From: an uncultured Christensenella sp.
GTDB lineage: Bacteria > Bacillota > Clostridia > Christensenellales > Pumilibacteraceae
Assembly: GCA_910578545.1 (NCBI GenBank)
Contig: CAJTPT010000007.1
Coordinates: 52,591-116,590 of the forward strand
Direction: 5' to 3'
DNA: 64,000 bases
The notes under the pieces were generated by a model. That model did no database searches and was not told the origin of the DNA. It was given only the letters and a program-made list of their open reading frames with translations. Positions 36,256 to 45,400 of the stretch are shown here, in pieces. Made by a program: the position numbers and the translations under genes. Numbering within the stretch: position 1 is the stretch's first letter; the number at the start of each line of letters is the position of its first letter.

Positions 36256-36837
36256 ATGATGGGCGCGTTTTCGCTTTACGATAGCCTCTTATTCGCTCTG
36301 GCGTTGTCGTTCGAGTCTTTTATGGTGGCGTTGGCAAACGGGCTTCACAACGCGAATTTCAGTGTTAAAAAGGGCATTCTTCTTGCAATACTGTTTGCAA
36401 TGTGTCACGTTGCGGCGCTTTTGATTGGATATGCGCTCGGTAAAACGCTTTCAAACAATATAAGCGAGATAAACAACGTGTCGGGCTGGATTGCGTTTGC
36501 CGTTCTTTTGTTTTTGGGAATAAAAACCGTTGCGGAAGGGATACAGTGCGCCCTCGGCAAAAAGGAAAAGGTTGCGGCGTCTTTGATTGGTTTTATAGTT
36601 CAAAGCGCTGTCGCGTCGCTCGACGCCTTTGCAGTAGGCTTTACAATAATCATATACACGCCGCTCGGCGCGGCGGTATGCGGCGGGATTATTTGCTTCG
36701 CTATTTTATTGTTTTATTCGATTGGCTTTTTTGTCGGTAAAAAATTCGGAACGCGAATGGGAAAGTACGCCGCAATACTAAGCGGTATCGTCTATATCGG
36801 ACTGGCAATCGAGGTTCTGTTGGAATGCGTTGTATAA
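36256..36837 (+). CDS. MntP-like manganese efflux pump (second of a pair)
   Basis: 193 residues, six membrane helices, paralogous to the gene 2 nt upstream. Its half-repeat motifs are LALSFESFMVALANGLH, where Glu replaces the usual first Asp, and AVASLDAFAVGFTIIIY, with the Asp kept. The C-terminal GIVYIGLAIEVLLECVV matches the family. Equal length and tandem arrangement suggest that the two proteins form a heteromer or divide metals between them. That is inference. Confidence 0.78.
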   Translation: MMGAFSLYDSLLFALALSFESFMVALANGLHNANFSVKKGILLAILFAMCHVAALLIGYALGKTLSNNISEINNVSGWIAFAVLLFLGIKTVAEGIQCALGKKEKVAASLIGFIVQSAVASLDAFAVGFTIIIYTPLGAAVCGGIICFAILLFYSIGFFVGKKFGTRMGKYAAILSGIVYIGLAIEVLLECVV

Positions 36838-36915
36838 AAAGATTTTTATAGCACTATGCAGGTTGTTCCGTCGCAATCGTGCACACAAATCTTTATAGAA
36901 TTTCTTGAATTTATA

Positions 36916-36944
36916 TTGCAGTTAAACCGAAAAAATAGTATACT
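36916..36944 (+). promoter_or_regulatory. promoter of tcdA-cysK
   Basis: TTGCAG (36916-36921), 17-nt spacer, TATACT (36939-36944), about 24 nt of leader with GGGG ahead of the ATG at 36975. Confidence 0.7.
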
Positions 36945-36974
36945 GTATTTATCAATCCACGGGGTAAAGAATAA

Positions 36975-37703
36975 ATGCTCAATCGGTTTTCGAGAACGGA
37001 ATTATTGCTCGGTAACGACGGAATGCAAAAGCTTGCCGCTGTGCGCGTCGCGGTATTCGGTATAGGCGGTGTGGGCGGCTATACCGTCGAAGCGCTTGCT
37101 CGGTCGGGTATCGGCGCAATAGATATAATCGACCACGACAAGGTAAGTCTTACAAACGTCAACCGTCAGATTATCGCAACGGACAAAACGGTCGGAAGGT
37201 ACAAGGTGGACGTCGCCGCCGAGCGCATAGCGGATATCAACCCCGATTGTAAGGTAACGGCTTACAAAACTTTTTATATGCCCGATACGCAGGGGCTTTT
37301 CGATTTTACCGAGTACGATTATATTGTTGACGCGATAGATACCGTTACGGGCAAGCTTGCGATTATAGAGAACGCAAAACGTTACGGCACGCCGGTCATT
37401 AGCTCTATGGGCGCGGGAAACAAGCTCGACCCGACGGCATTCGAGGTTGCGGATATTTACAACACATCGGTTTGTCCGCTTGCCAAGGTAATGCGCCGTG
37501 AGCTTAAAAAACGCGGCGTCGATAGCCTCAAAGTCGTATACTCAAAGGAAGAGCCTTTGCACGTCGTGTGTGAGTCGGATGGGCAGTCGGGCAATGTCGC
37601 CAAGCCAATTCCCGGCAGTGTGGCATTCGTGACGTCCGTAGTCGGACTCATTATTGCCGGCGAAGTAATAAGGGATCTAATCGGAAACCCGCGCATATTA
37701 TAA
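36975..37703 (+). CDS. tcdA: tRNA threonylcarbamoyladenosine dehydratase (ThiF/HesA family)
   Basis: 242 residues of the E1-like ThiF/MoeB/HesA fold. TcdA cyclises t6A in tRNA with ATP. The N-terminus RFSRTELLLGNDGMQKLAAV and the nucleotide motif VAVFGIGGVGGYTVEALARS match TcdA. DHDKVSLTNVNRQIIATDKT holds the Asp and Arg/Asn that bind ATP. VDAIDTVTGKLAII follows as expected. The C-terminal half is about 20 residues shorter than the E. coli protein, as usual in Firmicutes. It is followed 18 nt later by cysK. Confidence 0.88.
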   Translation: MLNRFSRTELLLGNDGMQKLAAVRVAVFGIGGVGGYTVEALARSGIGAIDIIDHDKVSLTNVNRQIIATDKTVGRYKVDVAAERIADINPDCKVTAYKTFYMPDTQGLFDFTEYDYIVDAIDTVTGKLAIIENAKRYGTPVISSMGAGNKLDPTAFEVADIYNTSVCPLAKVMRRELKKRGVDSLKVVYSKEEPLHVVCESDGQSGNVAKPIPGSVAFVTSVVGLIIAGEVIRDLIGNPRIL

Positions 37704-37721
37704 TTACCGAGGTAAGCAGAT

Positions 37722-38651
37722 ATGTCAAACTATAAAACCGTACTCGACTTAGTTGGGAACACGCCGCTTGTCGAGCTTGTTAATTACGAAAGGTTAAACG
37801 GCTTAAACTGCACGTTGCTCGCCAAGCTCGAGTATTTTAATCCTGCGGGATCGGTCAAGGACAGGGTGGCAAAGGCGATGATTGAAAGCGCCGAAAAAAG
37901 CGGAAAGCTAAAAAAAGGCGCTACGATTATAGAACCTACAAGCGGCAATACCGGTATCGGGCTTGCGGCGGTTGCGGCGGCAAAAGGCTATAAGCTTATT
38001 ATCACAATGCCCGAAACAATGAGCGTGGAACGGCGAATGTTGATAAAGGCATACGGCGCGGAAATCGTCTTGACCGACGGCAAAAAAGGTATGCAGGGCG
38101 CGATAGAAAAGGCGCAGGAGCTTGCAAAAAGCATCCCCGACTCGTTTATCGCAGGGCAGTTCGTCAACCCTGCTAACCCCGCTGTTCACAGAGCAACGAC
38201 GGGCCCCGAGATTTGGAAGGACGTAAACGGAAAGGTCGATATCTTTGTCGCAGGCGTTGGTACGGGAGGCACAGTGACGGGCGTAGGCGAGTATCTAAAA
38301 AGCAAAAATCATGCGGTAAAGGTCGTGGCTGTCGAGCCTGCTTCTTCGCCCGTGCTGTCTGAGGGCGTAGCGGGCGCGCACACGATTCAGGGTATTGGCG
38401 CCGGGTTTGTTCCCGAGGTTTTAAATACTGAAATCTACGACGAAATCGTAACGGTGCAAAACGACGACGCGTTTAAAGCGGGTAAAGCGCTCGCTACGGC
38501 CGACGGAATACTTGTAGGAATATCTTCCGGCGCGGCGCTTTGGGCGGCGACAGAGCTTGCTAAGCGCCTCGAAAACGTCGGCAAAACTATAGTCGTTCTT
38601 CTTCCCGATACGGGCGAGCGGTATCTGTCCACGCCGTTGTTTACCGATTAA
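37722..38651 (+). CDS. cysK: cysteine synthase A (O-acetylserine sulfhydrylase)
   Basis: 309 residues, a PLP enzyme making cysteine from O-acetylserine and sulfide. The PLP lysine lies in FNPAGSVKDRVAKAMI, the substrate loop is EPTSGNTGIGLA and the phosphate-binding glycines are VAGVGTGGTVTGVG. The end PDTGERYLSTPLF is the CysK signature. It is co-directional with tcdA behind AGGTAAG. Its stop codon overlaps the end of a decayed gene on the other strand, where the conserved backbone ends and the accessory DNA starts. Confidence 0.96.
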   Translation: MSNYKTVLDLVGNTPLVELVNYERLNGLNCTLLAKLEYFNPAGSVKDRVAKAMIESAEKSGKLKKGATIIEPTSGNTGIGLAAVAAAKGYKLIITMPETMSVERRMLIKAYGAEIVLTDGKKGMQGAIEKAQELAKSIPDSFIAGQFVNPANPAVHRATTGPEIWKDVNGKVDIFVAGVGTGGTVTGVGEYLKSKNHAVKVVAVEPASSPVLSEGVAGAHTIQGIGAGFVPEVLNTEIYDEIVTVQNDDAFKAGKALATADGILVGISSGAALWAATELAKRLENVGKTIVVLLPDTGERYLSTPLFTD

Positions 38652-39083
38652 AATCTAAAGGTGATGTGCAAACCGTACAAAAACGGCTCTTCAAACCCCG
38701 TAAAAAGGTGAGGTCGAGCGGTTGCGTCATGAGCCGGTATTTCAAAAGTGAACGTCAAATAATCGTTTTGAGAACTTTTCGTTTTAACTAACGCTTCGCC
38801 GTCGGGTAAAGCCTTAACGCACTCGCACGGCGTAATTTTTATTTGGCCGAAATTTCGTTGCCGACTTTATAGGAATTAGCCGTTTTTGCATACAACAGTT
38901 CACTGACGTTCACCGTCAGACTGTATTTCTTTTCGTCGATGTGCCGCAACCGAAAAGCACAAAGCACATGCCGACAATCATTGTCGCTAATCCGCCCGAA
39001 GTACACTTTACAAACTTTTCATGAACAAAACCCTTTGTAGCATTATGTAAAGCTATTTTAACATGTAAAAGCACAAAACGCAT
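38648..39083 (-). pseudogene. decayed lipoprotein gene with two frame breaks
   Basis: Reading the minus strand from ATG at 39083 gives an open stretch through GMCFVLFGCGTSTK, a lipoprotein signal with lipobox. The frame then stops at GTC TGA. A second frame continues with KKYSLTVNVSELLYAKTANS to NEISAK. A third continues with IKITPCECVKALPDGEALVK to LYGLHITFRF and a stop at 38650-38648. Each switch equals one missing base, and both lie in A-rich runs. Joined, they make about 145 residues. I do not recognise the family. It is either a real pseudogene or a gene with two sequencing indels. Confidence 0.55.
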
Positions 39084-39177
39084 TACATTTATTGCAAAAA
39101 TGCAGTTGATATGTGAATTATGATTTTAAAGATAAAGCAATCACCGCAAACGGGTTCAAGTCCAGTCAATGCAAATA

Positions 39178-39203
39178 CGGACTGTTACTAACGTAACAGC
39201 CCG
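39178..39203 (-). terminator. hairpin at the recombinase 3' end
   Basis: CGGACTGTTAC and GTAACAGCCCG pair around TAAC and overlap the recombinase stop. Only a weak T-rich tail (TATTTGC on the minus strand) follows, so termination is possible but not certain. Confidence 0.4.
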
Positions 39204-40582
39204 TTTGGTGCACCGTTTGAAAACAAGGTTGAACTTTCTAGTTCTTCAAGCGATACAATTTCTTCTTTAGCGTTGGCGTTATAGACGATTTTCATACTGT
39301 CGTCATATAAGTAAATCGCATTTATAAAGGTGTCTATTATCTTTCGTTTCCCGTCCTGCGTGGATATATCTATCTTGCGGAAGTTGTAGAGTGCCATTTT
39401 GAAGTGGTCTTGCGTGAATATCGGGGCTTTCAACTGTTCCTTTGCAATCGCGTCCGTTATCTCTTTTTGTTCTTTTTCAAGCTCGGACAACCGCTTTAAC
39501 AGTATTTCCGTTGCATAACCTTTCTGAACGGCGTTTACTATATTCTCAATCTCTTTTTCTTTTTGCTTTAACTGTTCTTGCAGTTTGGGGAGTAACGTGC
39601 TTTCCGTATATTGCAGCTCGTACAGCTTTTCGGACAATCTTTCAATTACACCGTCGTCTTTTAGAAATTCCATTGTCTTGTGGACGATAAAATCTTCTAA
39701 CTTGGTCTTGCTTACGGCTTTTTTTTCGCATTTGTGCTTTTTCTGCCGAACACAAGCATAGTACCGATAGACAACACCTTTTGTTCCGCTCGTTCCTGCT
39801 TGCGCTACCATCATAGCGCCGCAACGCCCACAAAAAAGTTTTGTCGTTAATAAATAATCATCGTCCGCTGTGTGTCTTGCCGGTGCTTTCGAGTTCTTAG
39901 CAAGTTCCAACTGTACGGCGTTAAACAGTTCTTCCGATACAAGCGGCGGTACGCTGTCTTTGATAACCACGCCCATATGACGGTATTCGCCTATGTAAAC
40001 TCTGCTCGAGAGCATATATCGAATAGCGTTATATCGTAACTCTTTCCCGTTAGAGCGAGTAACTTTCCGTTCGGACATTATATTATATATCTCTTTTACG
40101 GTCTTTCCGTCGTTGCTCAACTTGAATATCTCGGCAACGATAGGCGCGGCTTTCGGGTCTATATCTAACTTGCGTTCCGCATTGATTACATAGCCGAACG
40201 GAGTATTGCCGCCGTTCCATAAACCTTTTAATGCATTCTCTTTCATACCGCGCGTTACCTTTTCGGCAAGCTCGGCTGAATAGAATTCCGCCATTCCTTC
40301 CAAAACCGATTCAAGGAGTATTCCTTCCGAGCCTTCAGCTATTGTCTCCTTTGCCGATACAACCTTTACGCCGTTTTTGCGGAGCAGTGCTTTATAGTGT
40401 GCGCTGTCGTAACGATTACGAGAAAAACGGTCTAATTTCCATACGATGATACAATCGAAAGCGTGTTTATAGCTGTCCTTTATCATACGCTGAAATTCGG
40501 GACGGTTATCCGTCTTTGCGGACAACGCTCTGTCTATGTAATTGCCCATAACTTGAATATCGTTATAGGTTGCGTATTCCAT
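39188..40582 (-). CDS. large serine recombinase, N-terminus lacking a normal start
   Basis: 464 residues from the first ATG. It has the late resolvase domain (YIDRALSAKTDNRPEFQRMI, CIIVWKLDRFSRNRYDSAHY), the recombinase domain (GLWNGGNTPFGYVIN), a zinc ribbon (CGRCGAMMVAQAG and YYACVRQKKHKC) and a coiled coil near the C-terminus. It should integrate or excise the accessory DNA. The conserved family start continues upstream in the same frame: SHSSDNQTEASIEGQLREC is encoded at 40580-40636. That stretch has no ATG, GTG or TTG before a TAA at 40681-40679. The usual Y-x-R before the catalytic Ser also reads I-G-V-S. It is probably inactive, or starts at ATT. Confidence 0.85.
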   Translation of the reverse strand: MEYATYNDIQVMGNYIDRALSAKTDNRPEFQRMIKDSYKHAFDCIIVWKLDRFSRNRYDSAHYKALLRKNGVKVVSAKETIAEGSEGILLESVLEGMAEFYSAELAEKVTRGMKENALKGLWNGGNTPFGYVINAERKLDIDPKAAPIVAEIFKLSNDGKTVKEIYNIMSERKVTRSNGKELRYNAIRYMLSSRVYIGEYRHMGVVIKDSVPPLVSEELFNAVQLELAKNSKAPARHTADDDYLLTTKLFCGRCGAMMVAQAGTSGTKGVVYRYYACVRQKKHKCEKKAVSKTKLEDFIVHKTMEFLKDDGVIERLSEKLYELQYTESTLLPKLQEQLKQKEKEIENIVNAVQKGYATEILLKRLSELEKEQKEITDAIAKEQLKAPIFTQDHFKMALYNFRKIDISTQDGKRKIIDTFINAIYLYDDSMKIVYNANAKEEIVSLEELESSTLFSNGAPNGLLR

Positions 40583-40671
40583 ACACTCGCGGAGCTGACC
40601 TTCGATACTCGCTTCCGTTTGGTTATCGCTCGAATGGCTAACCCCAATAGATACACTTTGGGCGCGAGATA

Positions 40672-40921
40672 TCCGAATTTATTGCCTTTTCGGCTGTAGT
40701 GGTTAGCACAGATAAAATCCGATGTCAACGCGCGAAAAATTTTGTGGTAGTGTTTTAGTTTGCATTAAGTCAGGTTCGTAATGGACTTGATTTTTTAATT
40801 GTATGCAAATTTTTTCGCGGTCGTCGTTGACATCGGTCCGTCGGGATTTGTAGCTATATTGCCTATTCGCTTTTACCCGTGCTCTGTTTTGTTGTTGCCG
40901 AAAAGGCAATATAAATTCGGA
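40672..40921. repeat. inverted duplication between recombinase and next gene
   Basis: TCCGAATTTATTGCCTTTTC through CGGC (40672-40694) is repeated inverted at 40897-40921 with a 2-bp difference. Further inside, CCGATGTCAACG and CGCGAAAAATTT (40719-40743) recur inverted at about 40808-40837. Both arms therefore carry TTGACA facing outward, towards the recombinase on one side and gene 40934 on the other. Inside the right arm TATATTGCC (40855-40863) pairs with GGCAATATA (40905-40913), just ahead of the GGAGG of the next gene. Confidence 0.6.
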
Positions 40922-40933
40922 GGTAAATCCAAA

Positions 40934-41185
40934 ATGAAAGAAACAAGTGCTAAAAATTACTATCTCAATGAATTCAGCTATGATGACGGTGAATATGAGA
41001 TTACGTTTAACATAATCGATATAGATTTTGTTAATCAATCCATTACGGTAGCAATAACACGTTGCGGAAAGATTACGCAAGATACGTTTCAGTTACTCCG
41101 CGACAAAGACGGTAAACTGTATTTCGAGTACGGTATGTTCTACGAAAACAAGATCTCTATTGCAGATTTCAAGGAGGTTTTGTAA
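40934..41185 (+). CDS. small protein of unknown function
   Basis: 83 residues, beta-strand-rich by eye: YEITFNIIDIDFVNQSITVA, then RCGKITQDTFQLLRDKDGKL and YFEYGMFYENKISIADFKEV. I do not recognise it. The ATG has a good ribosome site, TTCGGAGG, at the end of the inverted duplication. It sits between the recombinase and a broken sigma-like gene, with 1 nt before the latter, so the two were probably co-translated. Similar small proteins with this spacing accompany serine recombinases in conjugative elements, but that is a general impression only. Confidence 0.65.
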   Translation: MKETSAKNYYLNEFSYDDGEYEITFNIIDIDFVNQSITVAITRCGKITQDTFQLLRDKDGKLYFEYGMFYENKISIADFKEVL

Positions 41186-41186
41186 G

Positions 41187-41810
41187 ATGAGCAACAATCG
41201 TATTCTTAATTTCAATATTCTCAAAGAAGAAATAAATCCAAATAACGTAGTAGCAATATCCGAGATAGTAGCATTCAGTCAAACACGATTTCTTGTAGGC
41301 TATATGGGAAACCGTATGCAAAATATATACGCCAATCTGTATTCCGACATTAAGAACAAACACAACATTAACCACATATTCAGCGACGGCTACGATCTGG
41401 TACACGAAGGCGTGCTATATCTTTGCGAACACTACGGAGAGCATATACACGATGTAGTAGGATACAACAAGAAAGGTAGAAAGATAACCCTACGCGCTTT
41501 GTGCATTAAAAGGATGATGAAACTAATAAATAGAAAGACGAGAGATAGCTACCGCAATAGGTGCGTAGACAGCTTAATACCCGAAGATGAGCCTTTGACC
41601 GAATTGAAAGAATAAATAGAATACGACTATTCTCAATGTGACGAGATAGTTGAAAACCTTAACTTAACGGACAATATGAAAGTTGCTCTCGAATGTCGTA
41701 TGGCAGGATTGAGCTATCCCGAGATAGGAAAGATACTCGGCAGAGTGCAATCTACCGTTTACGAGTATTTCACTAAAATGCGTCAACGGTACGTTGCGAT
41801 ATATGGATAA
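41187..41810 (+). pseudogene. sigma-70-like regulator interrupted by an in-frame TAA
   Basis: The first part (142 residues, 41187-41615) has a start behind AAGGAGG and a middle like sigma region 2 (DGYDLVHEGVLYLCEHYGEH, LRALCIKRMMKLINRKTRDS). It ends at TAA 41613-41615. The same frame then runs on for 64 codons through LTDNMKVALECRMAGLSYPE, IGKILGRVQSTVYEYFTKMR to a second TAA at 41808-41810. That second part is a clear region-4-type helix-turn-helix. The stop falls in PLTELKE-IEYDYSQCDE, where a single GAA-to-TAA change would explain it. It is a regulator typical of conjugative elements, now apparently broken. Confidence 0.7.
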
Positions 41811-41941
41811 TTTAAAAATTTCAGATACTCGCGGCTTTCATAGCGTCGTGTTTTTTGCTCATTTGTCTTTCGGAACACCGTAGAAAAACCGAGAGCCATT
41901 GACGGCAAAGATTCGGCTATACCGCCACGGCGAAAGACAAA

Positions 41942-42081
41942 AACTTCGCTTGAAACAAAACTTCAAAAACTGAACCAAAGTCTCATATTCTGAGACAAAG
42001 TTTCAAAAATTGAACCAAAGTTTCAGTATCCGAAACATTGTCTCAAAAACTGTACCAATGTCTCAAAAGTTGATTGAATAG
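41942..42081. repeat. array of seven 20-bp dyad repeats
   Basis: Successive 20-bp units follow each other without gaps: TTCAAAAACTGAACCAAAGT (41962), CTCATATTCTGAGACAAAGT (41982), TTCAAAAATTGAACCAAAGT (42002), TTCAGTATCCGAAACATTGT (42022) and CTCAAAAACTGTACCAATGT (42042). A weaker unit lies at each end (41942 and 42062). Each unit is itself a dyad of the form TYCA-N5-TGRA. The array ends 5 bp before the -35 box of the Rhs operon promoter, so it may be an operator array or an iteron-like binding region. The rest of the 41811-42149 interval shows no gene. Confidence 0.75.
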
Positions 42082-42085
42082 TACA

Positions 42086-42115
42086 TTGACAATATTGAAA
42101 CGACGGTGTTACGCT
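42086..42115 (+). promoter_or_regulatory. promoter of the Rhs operon
   Basis: TTGACA (42086-42091), 18-nt spacer, TACGCT (42110-42115) preceded by TG (extended -10 form). It is placed right after the dyad array and about 28 nt before the first start codon. Confidence 0.5.
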
Positions 42116-42149
42116 GTTATTGAATAAAAAATCACACAAGGAGAAAGCG

Positions 42150-42440
42150 ATGAGCGCGAGTAAAACAATAACCAAGTTAGGAGAGATAGCTACTGTAGCG
42201 TCAACAGCAACGGCTATTGCCGAGATTATAGACAATAAGGCGGCGAATGTTCAAATCATAACCGAAGAATTTGATGACGATAATCACATAAAAGAAATGC
42301 TCGAATATTTGGACGGAATGGTAGCGGATATAAAGCAAATACATAAGCGACAGGACGAATATAACGAAACGCTGAAACGTTTGGAAACAAGGATAAATAA
42401 TGTCAATATTCGTGTGGATAATCTTGCGGGCGGTAAATAA
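42150..42440 (+). CDS. small coiled-coil protein ahead of the Rhs gene
   Basis: 96 residues. A short weakly hydrophobic N-terminal segment (KLGEIATVASTATAIAEIID) is followed by a heptad-like coiled coil, DIKQIHKRQDEYNETLKRLE to NIRVDNLAGGK. The layout resembles the XhlA-type partner found next to phage holins, which fits the holin-like start of the next gene. The ATG at 42150 has AAGGAG upstream. It ends 1 nt before the Rhs start, so both are probably translated together. No specific function can be assigned. Confidence 0.65.
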   Translation: MSASKTITKLGEIATVASTATAIAEIIDNKAANVQIITEEFDDDNHIKEMLEYLDGMVADIKQIHKRQDEYNETLKRLETRINNVNIRVDNLAGGK

Positions 42441-42441
42441 T

Positions 42442-45400
42442 ATGGATTCATTAAGTACGGAAGTTATTATAAGTCTTGCGCTGACGGCGCTATCGTTGAT
42501 CATAACATTCATAAGCCATTACTTTTACGTCCGAGGAAAATTGCATAAAGCGGCGAGCGGAGCAATAGCCGACGCCGAGCAGGACGGAAAGACGGGCGAG
42601 GAAAAGTTGGAGATAGCGGTCGATCAAGTTTACGGACTTATCCCTACAATGCTCAAACCGCTTTTGCATAGAAGCACGGTGCGGAAGATAGTCCAAGCGG
42701 CATTCGACCATATAGAGATCTACGCTCAAAAGCAGGTCGAGAAAAAGTCTAAAAAAAAAGAAGACGTGGACTGTTTGGACGAAAACAATAATAGCGCGAA
42801 CGAAGCAAATGAAAGCGGCAGTGGCGCGAACGAAAATTCGTCCGAAGTAATAGTATCCGAACAAGACGACGATTACACGGACAGCGGCGGAACGGATACC
42901 GAGCGCGAATGGAACGAATTAAACGACATCATACAACAAAACAAACCCGCGCCCGAATGTGCGGCAACGGAAGATAACGACCAAACACCCGACGTACAGT
43001 CGGCAACACAGAGCAGAGCTTGCTCAATAAATACAAATTCAATTCGGGAGAAAATCATAATGGAAAACAATAACATCAACAACACATTCGACAACGTAAA
43101 CAACAATGCAATAAACGACGAACCGGTAACGTGCTATGAAGACATAGGCGCGGGAACGGAATATTCCAAACAGTTCACCAATCCCAAGACCGGATTACAT
43201 ACGGCGGTGCTTTTCTCGTCGCCCATAGATAACAACGACGGGATAGCGACGGCATCGGAAGCGGACGACTTTATAGACGCCGTGAACGACGACGGCGAGG
43301 AAGTATTCGAGAGCAGACGCAATAAATTCCTTGTACGGCTTGCAAAGAGTACCGCGCAAAACAAACTTGTCGAGCTTATACAGGACGATTACAGAATAGC
43401 GATGTCGCCCGTAGCGGCGGTAACATCGAAACTCAACCGTTTTGTCGGCACTATACGCAGAGATATACAGGCGATGCGCAATCTCCGTAGAGATCCGAAA
43501 GCGGCGAAGAACAAGATAACCGAGCTGGTACACGGCGCGGTCAAATTTGCGTTGAAAGACAGAGAGCCGTCGGACGTAAGGTTTGCGAATATAATCAATA
43601 ATTGCGATCTCGAATATCTTGTAGAGAATAATCGGCTTAAAGAAAATATAATAGTCAACGCGAAATCCGAAGCATACGAATATCTGTTCAATCTCAATCT
43701 CGGCAAGCTCGAAGCGCGCATGAGCGGCAAGCAAATAGAGCTTTACGACGCGGCGACGAACGAAGTCAAGTTCTTGATCCCCGCGCCGTTTATGTACGAC
43801 ATGGCGAATCATCAAAGCGACGCAGTGGAATATATGCTCGAAGGCAGTGCGGGCAATTACACTTTGCGCGTAATAGCCGACGAAACGTGGATAAACGCCG
43901 ACGCACGTCAATTCCCCGTGGTTATCGACCCGCAGATTATGGGGAATACGGAAACCATAATCTCTTTCAAGGGAGGCACGCGAACAGGTAATTTCACAAC
44001 GCCGACGGGTGATTGCATAGCTATTGGCAATAATCGGTACAACAATGCCGATCACGAATACACGGCACAAATAATACTCCACGGCAACGCTATACGTCAA
44101 CACATAGGCAAAGAGCTTAAAGTAACGCACGCCATACTCGAACTTACGAAAACGGGCGAAGACAGAGCGAGCGGTTCGACCGGATTCAACGTGCGTAAGG
44201 ACAGCATAACGGGCACAATCATAGACAGGTTTGTATATAACGGCATAAATAATCGTATAGAGATAGATATAACCGAGCAGATACAAGAGATCATAGACGG
44301 CACGACGGATAAATCGCTGTTTATAGATCGTGTCAATACTAATAGCGTAACCGATTATTTGCTTATAGCGACTGCACTTGTAGCTAACGCAGAGTATAAA
44401 CCGCGCATATTCGTCGATTATGTTTCGGCGCGGATAAATACGGACGATATGCCATTTGCGTCGGCGTCGGCAGGAAAAGGCGGAAGCGGAAAGGTCAATC
44501 TCGTTACCGGCAATCTTTTATGGGAAGTGCCCGAAGTACAAATAAAGAGCCGTGGCGTAGAGCTTGGGATTTCTCACGTTTATGACGGCTATCTTGCAGG
44601 CAAAGACCAAGATTATATCAACAGCGCCAATTCGACGTTGCCTAAAACACCTAAGCTGTGCTGCGGAAAAGGCTTTAAGCTCAATATTCAGCAGTATCTA
44701 CTCGAAAAGAAATATAATAGTGCCGTAACGCTTATGGGTACGCGCAATTATGTATATATCGACGGTAGCGGCAATCACCACGATTTTGTCGAGAAGTTCT
44801 ATTATACCGATGACAATAAATGCAAACGTTTTGTCGAGCGTATAAATTGCGTTGAGGACGAAGACGGCAATCTTAAATATGTCGTTGACGGAAAGTCATA
44901 CGAAGTTAAGCACGAAATAGACAACGAGCTCGGTTTAACGCTCGAATCGTATAAAGACCTGCTCTCATATGTGCTTGAAGGGAAAGCTTATACGGTGGCA
45001 TATTACCGCATAGAAAACGGCAGAAAAGTAAGGGTTTCTGCGGATCGAGCGGGCGAAAGCGGCGTGTATGCCGAGCGCGATTATGGCGACGGAATAAAAG
45101 TAGGCATTTCGGATAAGCTCGATATAAAGGAAGTCGAAGAAGCAAAAGCGGCGGTAGACGAGTGCGAGCTTAAAATAGAAGAGGTCAAAAGCCAGATTCA
45201 AAGCGGACATTATAGCGGCGAAGCATATGCGTTATTGCAGAGAAAGCAAAAACGTTATGAATCGGAGCTTGCGGATAAGACAACAAAACTCAATAAAGCC
45301 ATTTCGGATAAAAAACGCAATCCCGTGGATTTCATAACCGACGGCAACGGACAAACGCTCGGCTTCGATTATTACGGCAGACTTGTACTCGTAGGCAACG

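Noticed and set aside
39080..39175. Possible tRNA gene ending in GGTTCAAGTCC
   Set aside because: Only two base pairs form in the T stem, and no D arm, anticodon arm or seven-pair acceptor could be built, so it is kept only as a possible attachment remnant.
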